Shown here piece by piece: positions 54,482-62,255 of a DNA stretch of 64,000 bases. The notes beneath the pieces were generated by a model. That model did not search any database. It was not told the origin of the DNA and worked only from the letters and a program-made list of their open reading frames with translations. The stretch is from Kordia sp965283645 (lineage in GTDB: Bacteria; Bacteroidota; Bacteroidia; Flavobacteriales; Flavobacteriaceae), in the NCBI RefSeq assembly GCF_965283645.1, contig NZ_CBDIPG010000001.1:5456001-5520000 (forward strand), given 5' to 3'. The number at the start of each line of letters is the position of its first letter. The stretch's first letter is position 1. Position numbers and translations under genes: made by a program.

Positions 54482-56425
54482 TTAAACATTAAATGGTTTC
54501 AAGCTATTATTTATTTCTTCTTTAACCATTTCTGCAAATGCTTCCATCGTTAAAGTTCCAATATCGCCAACTCCATGTCTTCGTACAGAAACTGTGCCAT
54601 CTTTCTCTTCCTGCTCTCCAATGATCAGCATAAACGGCACTTTGCTCATTTCTGCTTCTCTAATCTTCTTCCCAACAGTTTCGTTTCTGTTATCTATTTG
54701 GGCGCGAATTTCGTGATTTTCTAACAAATTTAAAACTTTTTTCCCGTAATTCTCATATTTTTCACTGACAGGTAAAATATTTACTTGTTCAGTCATCAAC
54801 CATAATGGGAAATTTCCGCCTGTATGTTCTAGTAAAATTGCAATGAATCGTTCCATACTTCCAAACGGTGCACGGTGAATCATAACTGGTCTATGTAGCT
54901 CATTATCACTTCCTTTATATGTCAGGTCGAAACGCTCGGGTAAATTATAATCAACCTGAATTGTTCCCAATTGCCAGCTTCTTCCAAGTGCATCTTTTAC
55001 CATAAAATCTAATTTCGGTCCATAAAAAGCAGCTTCACCATATTCTATAATATAGTTTAATTCTTTCTCTTTTGCGGCATTTATGATAGCATTTTCTGCT
55101 TTTTCCCAATTTTCATCTGATCCAATATACTTTTCTGGCTTCTCAGGATCACGTAATGAAACCTGTGCTGTGAAATTATCAAATCCTAACGAACCAAAAA
55201 CATACATTACCAAGTCAATCACATTTTTAAACTCTTGATCTAATTGGTCAGGTGTACAAAAAATATGTGCATCATCTTGTGTAAATCCTCGAACACGAGT
55301 CAATCCATGTAACTCTCCACTTTGTTCATAACGATAAACAGTTCCGAATTCTGCAAAACGTTTTGGTAAATCTTTATAACTAAATGGTTTTGCATTGTAA
55401 ATTTCACAGTGATGCGGACAGTTCATTGGTTTCAACAAAAACTCTTCATCTTCTTTTGGCGTTGTAATTGCTTGAAAACTGTCGGCTCCATACTTTGCGT
55501 AATGTCCTGAAGTTACATATAGCTCTTTCTGTCCAATATGCGGGGAAATTACCATTTCATAACCAGCTTTCTGTTGTGCTTTCTTAAGAAAAGCTTCTAA
55601 CTGACCACGTAAAGCAGCTCCTTTTGGCAACCACAACGGTAATCCTTGACCAACTTTTTGTGAAAAAGTAAACAACTCAAGTTCCTTCCCAAGTTTTCTA
55701 TGATCACGTTTCTTAGCTTCTTCCAATAAATGTAAGTACTCTTTCAAATCCTTTTGTTTAGGAAAAGAAGTTCCGTAAATACGTGTCAACTGTTTATTAT
55801 TCTCATCACCTTTATAATAAGCACCGGCAACACTCATAATTTTCACGGCTTTCACAATTCCTGTATTTGGAATATGTCCACCACGGCATAAATCTGTAAA
55901 CGTATCATGATCGCAAAAAGTAATCGTTCCGTCTTCTAATCCTTCAACAAGTTCTACCTTATAATCATTTCTATCCTTATAATAAGCCAATGCTTCTTCT
56001 TTCGTTGCAGAGCGCATCGTAAAATCGTGCTTTCCTCTTGCAATATCAAGCATTTTATCTTCAATTGTCTTAAAGTCCTTATCGGTAATGGTGGTTTCGC
56101 CCATATCAACATCATAATAGAAACCATTATCAATAGCTGGACCAACCCACAACTTTGCATTTGGATACAATTCCAAAATAGCTTGTGCTAAAATATGTGC
56201 GGAAGAATGCCAAAAAGCTTTCTTTCCTTCGTCGTCTCTCCAGGTATACAAAACAAGGTCTCCATCTTGTGTAAGTGGAGTAGTGGTTTCTAAAACAACA
56301 CCATTAAACTTTGCGGAAATGACATTTCGTGCAAAACCTTCACTAATATTCTTGGCAACATCCATTGGAGTTGCGCCCGAATCAAATTCTCTAACTGAGC
56401 CGTCTGGCAATGTAATTTTTATCAT
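54482..56425 (-). CDS. thrS: Threonyl-tRNA synthetase
   Basis: A 647-residue class II synthetase: TGS domain (1-60), editing domain with HSSAHILAQAILELYP, catalytic core with zinc-binding MNCPHHCEIYNAKPFSYKDL, motif 2 RFAEFGTVYRYEQSGE, motif 3 HRAPFGSMERFIAILLEHTG, and anticodon domain. First gene of the thrS-infC-rpmI-rplT operon; divergent from the recombinase. Confidence 0.97.
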   Translation of the reverse strand: MIKITLPDGSVREFDSGATPMDVAKNISEGFARNVISAKFNGVVLETTTPLTQDGDLVLYTWRDDEGKKAFWHSSAHILAQAILELYPNAKLWVGPAIDNGFYYDVDMGETTITDKDFKTIEDKMLDIARGKHDFTMRSATKEEALAYYKDRNDYKVELVEGLEDGTITFCDHDTFTDLCRGGHIPNTGIVKAVKIMSVAGAYYKGDENNKQLTRIYGTSFPKQKDLKEYLHLLEEAKKRDHRKLGKELELFTFSQKVGQGLPLWLPKGAALRGQLEAFLKKAQQKAGYEMVISPHIGQKELYVTSGHYAKYGADSFQAITTPKEDEEFLLKPMNCPHHCEIYNAKPFSYKDLPKRFAEFGTVYRYEQSGELHGLTRVRGFTQDDAHIFCTPDQLDQEFKNVIDLVMYVFGSLGFDNFTAQVSLRDPEKPEKYIGSDENWEKAENAIINAAKEKELNYIIEYGEAAFYGPKLDFMVKDALGRSWQLGTIQVDYNLPERFDLTYKGSDNELHRPVMIHRAPFGSMERFIAILLEHTGGNFPLWLMTEQVNILPVSEKYENYGKKVLNLLENHEIRAQIDNRNETVGKKIREAEMSKVPFMLIIGEQEEKDGTVSVRRHGVGDIGTLTMEAFAEMVKEEINNSLKPFNV

Positions 56426-56447
56426 ACAAAAATAAATATTAAGCTAG

Positions 56448-56478
56448 CAAAGATAATACGAACCAAAAACCTGTACAA
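56448..56478 (-). promoter_or_regulatory. Promoter of the thrS operon
   Basis: On the minus strand TTG, 20 bp, TATCTTTG, 22 bp before the thrS ATG. Confidence 0.65.
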
Positions 56479-56527
56479 TATATATGTATACTATATTCAA
56501 AAAATATAATCAAAAGTTGAAAACAAA

Positions 56528-56570
56528 ACTTCCGTATATTCCTCCTATTTGGTATGATAACAGGAACTTT
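56528..56570 (+). promoter_or_regulatory. Candidate recombinase-linked site upstream of its gene
   Basis: ACTTCCGTATA at 56528-56538 and AACAGGAACTTT at 56559-56570, ending 2 bp before the recombinase ATG. The same two words, joined and inverted in order, recur at 57924-57953 after the gene. Could be an attachment or autoregulatory site. Confidence 0.45.
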
Positions 56571-56572
56571 GC

Positions 56573-57859
56573 ATGAAAGTAATAGAGATTTTTTACAGAA
56601 ATAAACATTGGTATGGTGTAGCAATCCCTAAAAATGATGAAAGAAGTGTACTCATAAAAAATCATATTCTTTCTAAGTGGTCAAATACATACAAACAGTG
56701 GCTGTTTCCTAAAAATGAACAAGTCAAAACGTTTTTAAAGTCTATTGCAAGACAATCAAAAAAAAAGATCACTTTTCTAATATTAAAAGGAAATAGGTTA
56801 CGTATTACTTGTCATCCTACACAAAAAGGCATAGAATATATAAAATCACTAAGCTATTATCATTACAATACAACATACAAACATTGGACAATCCCATATA
56901 CAGAAACGAATGTTGATAAATTAGAATCACTGTTGAAGGATTATTTTCTGATTGACTATGTAGACAAAAGAAAAACAAAACCTAAGGAATCTGTAAAGTC
57001 AAATATATTAGAAGAACACCACCGAAAATGTCCTAGTAGCGCTATCGATAAATTAAAAGCACTGCGGTATAGTAACTCTACAATCAAAATATATTCAAAT
57101 TTTTTGTCCATATTCTTCACGTACCATTATGCCTATCAACCTCAGGAGATTACAAATGAAATGATTAAATCATATTTAAGGTATTTAATTCAAGAAAGAG
57201 AAATTAGTGAATCTTATCAAAATCAAATGATCAATGCGATAAAGTTTTATTATGAAAAAGTATTAGGAGGAAAGCAGCATACTTATTTTATAGATCGTCC
57301 AAAAAAAAGTAAACCATTAGCAATCGTTTTATCACAAAAAGAGACTATTTCATTACTTAAAACAGTTTCTAATTTAAAACATAAAACCACATTAACCGTA
57401 ATTTATAGTTGTGGACTCAGGGTAAGCGAACTTATTAATTTAAAGTTATCATCCATAGATTTAGAGCAAAAGAAAATACATATCGTGGCTGGTAAAGGAA
57501 AAAAAGATCGTTATGTTACTATCGCTGAAAGAACTATGAAGTTAATCGTAATTTATTGCAAAAAATATGTTCCAGAAGAATATCTAGTAGAAGGTCAAAA
57601 AGGAGGAAAATATACAGCTTCTAGCATCCGAAAGTTTCTAACTAAATATTGTCTCGCTGCTAGAATAACTAAAAAAGTTACACCACATACACTACGACAC
57701 AGTTTTGCCACACATTTACTTGAAAAAGGGATTAGTTTACGCTACATACAATATATATTAGGACATCAAAGTTCCAAAACAACCGAAATCTATACGCATA
57801 TTACACATACAGGTATAGAAAACATAAAAAACCCGTTAGATGATTTTGATTTTAATTAA
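56573..57859 (+). CDS. Tyrosine recombinase heading a cassette array
   Basis: A 428-residue recombinase. Catalytic residues: Arg283 (CGLRVSEL), Lys308 (AGKGKKDRYV), His372 and Arg375 (HTLRHSFATHL), His398 (LGHQSSKTTEIYTH) and Tyr407. An N-terminal arm of about 150 residues precedes the SAM-like core-binding domain and contains two related units, NTYKQWLFP (38-46) and NTTYKHWTIP (99-108). The C-terminus THTGIENIKNPLDDFDF resembles the IntI ending (G-x-x-x-(V/I)-(R/K)-x-PLD) rather than XerC/D. The IntI-specific insertion before the HxxR motif is not visible. Eight attC-like junctions follow on the same strand, so it is the probable cassette integrase. Confidence 0.9.
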   Translation: MKVIEIFYRNKHWYGVAIPKNDERSVLIKNHILSKWSNTYKQWLFPKNEQVKTFLKSIARQSKKKITFLILKGNRLRITCHPTQKGIEYIKSLSYYHYNTTYKHWTIPYTETNVDKLESLLKDYFLIDYVDKRKTKPKESVKSNILEEHHRKCPSSAIDKLKALRYSNSTIKIYSNFLSIFFTYHYAYQPQEITNEMIKSYLRYLIQEREISESYQNQMINAIKFYYEKVLGGKQHTYFIDRPKKSKPLAIVLSQKETISLLKTVSNLKHKTTLTVIYSCGLRVSELINLKLSSIDLEQKKIHIVAGKGKKDRYVTIAERTMKLIVIYCKKYVPEEYLVEGQKGGKYTASSIRKFLTKYCLAARITKKVTPHTLRHSFATHLLEKGISLRYIQYILGHQSSKTTEIYTHITHTGIENIKNPLDDFDFN

Positions 57860-57923
57860 GATTCATATAACTTTAAAAATAACTAATTCTAGAAAATAAA
57901 ATAGGTTTGGTTATAAGAGAAAT

Positions 57924-57963
57924 AACAGGAACTTTTAGTAAAAGTTCCGTATATACATACGTT
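57924..57963 (+). other. Candidate primary attachment site (attI-like)
   Basis: A perfect inverted repeat GGAACTTTT-AGT-AAAAGTTCC (57928-57948) is followed by GTATATACATACGTT, which looks like the right half of the downstream junctions (CATATACATAAACGTT). The first cassette begins at the GTT, 57961. Confidence 0.5.
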
Positions 57964-58001
57964 AGCAACAAGCTGAAAAAATAAGATTATTAGAGCTAAA
58001 A

Positions 58002-58478
58002 ATGGCGCTTAGAGAATTAAAAAAGGAATTAAACCGAATGGACAAAACTGAAATCATTAAGCTGATTTTGGAGATGTATAAAAAAGTCCCTGATGCAAAA
58101 AACTACTTAGAAATATTCTCAACAGGTGATATTAAAAAACTAGCAGAAAAATATAAAAAAGAAATTGAAAGATATATTTATCCAAATGGGAGAAATATGG
58201 ATTTACGCGAAACTGAAGCTCGAAAAATAATTCGCACAGTTCGCAAAATGAATATTACTGAACTGAATATTGAGTTGGAATTACATTACGTAAGCTGTTG
58301 CTTAAAAATTATTGACGATTTTGGATATTCGGACGAGAGTTATTACCTCGCAATGGGGAAAATGTTTGATAATGCAATAAGCGGAATTCATAAACAGGGT
58401 TTTGAGGAAAAGTATTTTGAGCTAATTAAAAGTTTGTCTAATAAAGCAAGTGAATTCGGAATAGAACTTGAATATTAG
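58002..58478 (+). CDS. Cassette 1: DUF6155-like protein (158 aa)
   Basis: A helical, charged protein; MALRELKKELNRMDKTEIIK, then MYKKVPDAKNYLEI and YIYPNGRNMDLRETEARKII fit the DUF6155 family, of unknown function and frequent in Bacteroidetes accessory regions. It is the first gene after the recombinase. Cassette ends are GTTAGCA (57961) and TGCTAAC (58495), with AGCTG/CAGCTG just inside. Confidence 0.7.
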   Translation: MALRELKKELNRMDKTEIIKLILEMYKKVPDAKNYLEIFSTGDIKKLAEKYKKEIERYIYPNGRNMDLRETEARKIIRTVRKMNITELNIELELHYVSCCLKIIDDFGYSDESYYLAMGKMFDNAISGIHKQGFEEKYFELIKSLSNKASEFGIELEY

Positions 58479-58490
58479 ATGGAATAAAGC

Positions 58491-58693
58491 CAGCTGCTAA
58501 CAGTGTATAAAAAACATAGGGCATTTGTGGCTTAACCGAAAGGTCTGGGTTTATTAACAAAGTCCGCTAAATATAAAATTTGGCGTTTATAGTAGAAAAG
58601 ATAAAAGCAAAATATTTATATTTAGCTAAGTAATAAACCGAAACGAAAGTGCTTATCACCTGCCCTACGTTTCTTATACGAGACGTTGCCAAC
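58491..58693 (+). repeat. attC-like junction 1
   Basis: From CAGCTGCTAACAGTGTATA to TTATACGAGACGTTGCCAAC. The arms AACATAGGGCA and TGCCCTACGTT are complementary. About 200 bp with an AT-rich middle (type B, similar to junctions 3 and 5: CTTAACCGAAAGGT versus CTTAGCCGAAAGGT). Confidence 0.7.
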
Positions 58694-58696
58694 AAT

Positions 58697-59215
58697 TTGA
58701 GAAAAACGATACACATATTAATTCTTCTGACATTTGGACTGAATTTATCAGCTCAAGAAGTCATAATTAATTCGGAAATAAAAATAGATTCGACTGAATT
58801 GAAAATCACTCAATCGGATTTTGAATATCTTGCATTCAGTACACTTGACAACAGAAAAACAGATTCCTTGATTGTGACAATCGGAAATGTTGGAACAAGC
58901 GTAACTGCGATAAAAATTGACTTAACCGAAAAGAAAAAACCAAAGGTTAGACTCACTCTTTGGTCAGATTATGGAGAATATGATGGAAAAAACACGCTGG
59001 AGGTGGAACTGGAATATTATGAATTGGAACTAAATGCAACTGAATTCAAAAAAGGCGACCGAATTATGGGACAAGTAAAAGGAAAATCAAAATTGATTCC
59101 TAATAATTCAGATGGTTACCAAATCGAATTTGAGGGAAAATTTAACCATATCATTGGAAAATTAATGATTAAGAAAAAAGCGGAACATAGCTTTCGAATA
59201 ATCGACAACGAATAA
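58697..59215 (+). CDS. Cassette 2: secreted protein of unknown function
   Basis: The likely start is TTG at 58697, just inside the cassette: MRKTIHILILLTFGLNLSAQ is then a clean signal peptide. The frame is open further upstream to a GTG at 58649, but that lies in the junction. About 172 residues; the mature part is beta-rich and polar (VRLTLWSDYGEYDGKN). No family recognised. Cassette ends are GTTGCCAAC and GTTGGCAAC, perfectly complementary. Confidence 0.65.
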   Translation: MRKTIHILILLTFGLNLSAQEVIINSEIKIDSTELKITQSDFEYLAFSTLDNRKTDSLIVTIGNVGTSVTAIKIDLTEKKKPKVRLTLWSDYGEYDGKNTLEVELEYYELELNATEFKKGDRIMGQVKGKSKLIPNNSDGYQIEFEGKFNHIIGKLMIKKKAEHSFRIIDNE

Positions 59216-59220
59216 AAACT

Positions 59221-59360
59221 GTTGGCAACACCGTGTATAATTAATTGCTTTGGTCGTTGCTTATTTGGAAAATTCCTTCGGAATTTTCTCGCGTTTGTTT
59301 TTGTTTACTAAATTAGTTGCTTAAACGCGCAACTAACCATACACAACAACGTTGTAAAAC
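59221..59360 (+). repeat. attC-like junction 2
   Basis: Left GTTGGCAACACCGTGTATAA, right CATACACAACAACGTTG. Arms GTGTATAATTAATTGC (59233) and GCAACTAACCATACAC (59329) pair in 13 of 16 positions. Inner hairpin GAAAATTCC-TTC-GGAATTTTC at 59268-59288 (type A). Confidence 0.8.
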
Positions 59361-59376
59361 ATACTAAAAAAACATT

Positions 59377-59832
59377 GTGAGTAAAATTACAAAATCGGAC
59401 ATATTATATTTATTTGATAATTTATGGCCAGTTATGCCTTATGCTCAAGAACATAAACGGAATTGTTTAGCGCAAATAAAACCAATTGAAAATTATTTCG
59501 CAAAATATCCGCTGAATGAAAATCATAACGAATTATTAAACGGACTTGACTCACTTGACGGAATTGGATTGACAATTGCGAGCGGATTAATTTGGTCTGC
59601 AAATCGAAAAACCAGAGTGCCATTCGATAAATACACAACAACTTATGCGCTCGAATTAAAACTGATAAGAACTGAAAAAATATCGACTGATTATATTGGG
59701 ATTTGTGAAATTATAAAAGAACATTGTGAAGGAATGGAATTTGAAGACGGAAGTGAATACCAAATTGAAGATTTCGTGCGGGATGCGATGACGGAAATGG
59801 AAGACAAAGACTATCTGATTGAACCAAAATAA
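59377..59832 (+). CDS. Cassette 3: protein of unknown function with HhH-like motif (151 aa)
   Basis: Starts with GTG (MSKITKSDILYLFDN). The segment LDSLDGIGLTIASGLIWSAN followed by VPFDKYT resembles the helix-hairpin-helix and following region of DNA-glycosylase-like proteins, but no catalytic Lys/Asp can be assigned. The C-terminal third is acidic. Cassette ends GTTGTAAAAC and GTTTTACAAC are perfectly complementary over 10 bp. Confidence 0.65.
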   Translation: MSKITKSDILYLFDNLWPVMPYAQEHKRNCLAQIKPIENYFAKYPLNENHNELLNGLDSLDGIGLTIASGLIWSANRKTRVPFDKYTTTYALELKLIRTEKISTDYIGICEIIKEHCEGMEFEDGSEYQIEDFVRDAMTEMEDKDYLIEPK

Positions 59833-59844
59833 CGCGGAAAGTAC

Positions 59845-60044
59845 GTTTTACAACAACGTATATAGCTTATAGCTAATCAGTTGCTTAATCGAAGTTAAGA
59901 CATATTTGCAAGTCCGCCAAATTTTTTAATTTGGCTTATTGAGAAAAATTAATAAGAAAAATAAAAAAAATTGGCTCGTGCTTAATCCGAAAATAATTTC
60001 ATAATTTGCACGCTACGAGCCATATACAAGACCGTTATATATAA
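59845..60044 (+). repeat. attC-like junction 3
   Basis: From GTTTTACAACAACGTATATA to CATATACAAGACCGTTATAT. Inner hairpin GCCAAATT-TTTT-AATTTGGC at 59916-59935, shared with junction 5 (type B). Confidence 0.75.
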
Positions 60045-60427
60045 TTCAAAAAAAGAATCGGAGACATCCGTTAGAAAAGAGATTTTGGAACGACTTTATG
60101 TAGTTTTTAAAAACAATAGATTTTCATTTAAGTTTTTGTCAGTTACACTGTGAAAGACAGTTCTTTCAAACATTGTTAATGTACTCAAAAACTTGAATTA
60201 AGGTAGTGGATTTATTTGACAAAATCAACTCCTTATAAAAAAACTATATAAAATCTAAAGTTATAAGTACTAAAAAAGGCACGCCTTATACAAATATAAA
60301 GCGCATCCTTTTTTTCATTTCAAACGGATTTTAATGCTCATTTGGGCTCTTTTTTGAACTCCTGTTTTTTACTTGAATTTAAGTTGTATTTTAGTTCAAT
60401 AAAGAACGCAAAAAACATATATATAAC
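60034..60427 (+). mobile_element. Cassette 4: ORF-less cassette, copy 1 (394 bp)
   Basis: No ORF of reasonable length on either strand. It is about 95 percent identical by eye to 63007-63399. It contains a hairpin TGAAAGA-CAGT-TCTTTCA near 60149 and a terminator-like structure AAAAAAGG..CGC with GCG..CCTTTTTTT at about 60271-60313. The copy at 63 kb keeps the latter with a G-T wobble. It could encode a small RNA or supply promoter activity to the next cassette. Ends GTTATATATA and TATATATAAC are complementary. Confidence 0.75.
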
Positions 60428-60476
60428 ATTGTGTAAATCTGCATTAAAACGCAGTTTACACTTAACGTTGTAGTGC
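60418..60476 (+). repeat. attC-like junction 4, short form with extrahelical base
   Basis: ATAACATTGTGTAAATCTGC, ATTAAAAC, GCAGTTTACACTTAACGTT. Arms GTGTAAA-T-CTGC and GCAGTTTACAC pair perfectly apart from one extra T, as in integron attC sites where an extrahelical base sets strand choice. Total about 57 bp. Confidence 0.85.
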
Positions 60477-60492
60477 ATTTGAAAACAAAAAA

Positions 60493-61158
60493 ATGAAAGT
60501 TATACATTGGACACCAAAAGAAAATAAAAGTCAGATTTTAGAAAAAGGAATTCTAATATCTGATACTTGGATTTCTTGTTCAATTCTTACGCCTTTTAAA
60601 AACTTAAATCGTTGGTGGCTGGACTTTTTATTAAACGACACTGAATATATCGGAATCATATTTGAACTAGAAAAAAATGATTTTCCTTTAATTCACAGTC
60701 ATTGGTGTATTGATACTCATACAGAATATGATGATGATTTTGAAGTCATATCGAAAAAAAGATATAATCTGAATGAAATATTGTCTAACAATCCAAAATC
60801 CGTATTTGCCGATTTAAAAAAACTAAAGCGTGATTACGAACAGACAATAGTTTGGCGAATAGGGAATACGATAGATGACTCTAATTATTTAGATAAAGAC
60901 GGAATTTATAAATCAGATGACAAAAAAATAATTGAATCAGGATTAAAGTTGATAAAATCGAACCCCAAAAAGGCGGAAAAGGACTTTTTTGACAATCCTG
61001 ACTTTATGGAATTTGTCTTTGAAGACTATGAGATTCTCTTATTCAAAAATGTAGAGCCAAACAGAATTGAGAAAGTGATTCAAGCGAATACAAATTATTC
61101 GTATAATGACTTAATGAATGAAATAAAAACGCACTACAACACGGTGTATAAAACATAG
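60493..61158 (+). CDS. Cassette 5: protein of unknown function, possibly ADP-ribosyltransferase-like (221 aa)
   Basis: MKVIHWTPKENKSQILEKGI carries an H-x-T-x-x-N-x-x-x-I-L-x-x-G-I pattern, seen at the start of ART-fold proteins such as DarT or KptA. I do not see a firm catalytic Glu motif, so this is only a lead. The stop codon lies inside the following junction (AACACGGTGTATAAAACATAG), so the last six codons are made from the recombination site. Cassette ends GTTGTAGTGC/GCACTACAAC are perfect over 10 bp. Confidence 0.6.
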   Translation: MKVIHWTPKENKSQILEKGILISDTWISCSILTPFKNLNRWWLDFLLNDTEYIGIIFELEKNDFPLIHSHWCIDTHTEYDDDFEVISKKRYNLNEILSNNPKSVFADLKKLKRDYEQTIVWRIGNTIDDSNYLDKDGIYKSDDKKIIESGLKLIKSNPKKAEKDFFDNPDFMEFVFEDYEILLFKNVEPNRIEKVIQANTNYSYNDLMNEIKTHYNTVYKT

Positions 61159-61333
61159 CTAATAAGTGCTTAGCCGAAAGGTTTGTGCTTGTTTATAAAG
61201 ACCGCCAAATTTTTAATTTGGCTTTTAAAAAGAGAAAAATTAAAAACAAAATATAAAAATTTGGCTCTGTGTTAACCCGAAAATTTAGTGTCTTTTTGCA
61301 CGCTACGTTCCATACACAAGTCCGTTATCCAAC
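61131..61333 (+). repeat. attC-like junction 5
   Basis: From GCACTACAACACGGTGTATA to CATACACAAGTCCGTTATCC. Inner hairpin GCCAAATT-TTT-AATTTGGC at 61204-61222; type B. Confidence 0.78.
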
Positions 61334-61335
61334 AT

Positions 61336-61662
61336 TTGATAAAAAAATTGAACATTACACTTCAAAATATAAATTGGACTAAAAAAAGCGGAATTTTAAT
61401 AATCGGAATTTGCTTAAGTGCAATGCTTTTAAAATATTTAGTGCAACCATACAGAGGAACTTGGATTTACCAATATGGAAGTATGATTTCCTTACTTGTT
61501 TTTTATGGTGGAATCTTATGGTCATTAATAAACACAATACTTTTGATTTCAAAACATAAATCCGAACTGAAAAATAATCTGATTTGGATTTTTTTAAGTG
61601 CTATCCCATTTTTATACATTGGAATAATGATGACAATTGCAATGAATCAAACTATTGATTAA
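61336..61662 (+). CDS. Cassette 6, first gene: small membrane protein (about 108 aa)
   Basis: Probable TTG start at 61336, directly inside the cassette boundary (MIKKLNITLQNINWTKKSGI); the open frame further upstream lies within junction 5. Three hydrophobic helices. Its stop is immediately followed by the ATG of the HAD-like gene. Unrecognised. Confidence 0.6.
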   Translation: MIKKLNITLQNINWTKKSGILIIGICLSAMLLKYLVQPYRGTWIYQYGSMISLLVFYGGILWSLINTILLISKHKSELKNNLIWIFLSAIPFLYIGIMMTIAMNQTID

Positions 61663-62112
61663 ATGAATATAAGTTTTGACCTTGACAGTACATTAATTCC
61701 AAACGGAATGGAGTTTGAAACTGAAAACAGAAGCGGAATTGCAAAACTGTTCGGAATTGAGGAAATACGAAAAGGAACGTCCGAATTAATTTTGGACTTG
61801 CAAAATAAAGGACATAAAATTCATATTTATACAACATCATTTAGAACTAAAAGAAAAATACGATTGACTTTAAAATATTACGGAATAAAAGTCAGCCGAA
61901 TTGTAAACGAAAAAGAAAATCGAAAAGTTTTAAAATCTCGGAATATTAACTCATCCAAGTTTCCACCAGCATTTGATTTTGACTTACATATTGACGATTT
62001 AAAAGGTGTTGGAATCGAGAGTGAAAGATTAAATTTTAAAGCAATTATTGTCGAACCGACTGATAAAAATTGGATTGAAAAAATAAAAAGCGGAATAAAA
62101 AACGTTGGGTAA
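61663..62112 (+). CDS. Cassette 6, second gene: HAD-superfamily hydrolase-like protein (149 aa)
   Basis: MNISFDLDSTLIPNG is HAD motif I (DxDST), KIHIYTTSFR motif II with Thr, and FDLHIDDLKGVG a motif IV-like Asp pair. The cap domain is minimal. Likely a small phosphatase; substrate unknown. The TAA stop is the TAAC of the cassette end itself. This is the only cassette here with two genes. Confidence 0.78.
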   Translation: MNISFDLDSTLIPNGMEFETENRSGIAKLFGIEEIRKGTSELILDLQNKGHKIHIYTTSFRTKRKIRLTLKYYGIKVSRIVNEKENRKVLKSRNINSSKFPPAFDFDLHIDDLKGVGIESERLNFKAIIVEPTDKNWIEKIKSGIKNVG

Positions 62113-62242
62113 CACAGTATATAAAAAATTGCTAGTTTTACCTAAACCAATGTTAGTTGCTCGTTTGCTAGCTTCTGATTTTCCTTCGGAAAATCCTCGC
62201 ACACAAACACGCAACATTTCATATACATAAACGTTGGCAAAC
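62104..62242 (+). repeat. attC-like junction 6
   Basis: From GTTGGGTAACACAGTATATA to CATATACATAAACGTTGGC. Inner hairpin GATTTTCC-TTC-GGAAAATC at 62177-62195, a compensatory variant of the hairpin in junctions 2 and 7. Own-end pair GTTATCCAAC/GTTGGGTAAC has one mismatch. Confidence 0.75.
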
Positions 62243-62255
62243 ATTACACAAAACA

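Noticed and set aside
58649..58696. GTG start for the cassette 2 gene
   Set aside because: It lies inside junction 1 and would precede the signal peptide; TTG at 58697 is more likely.
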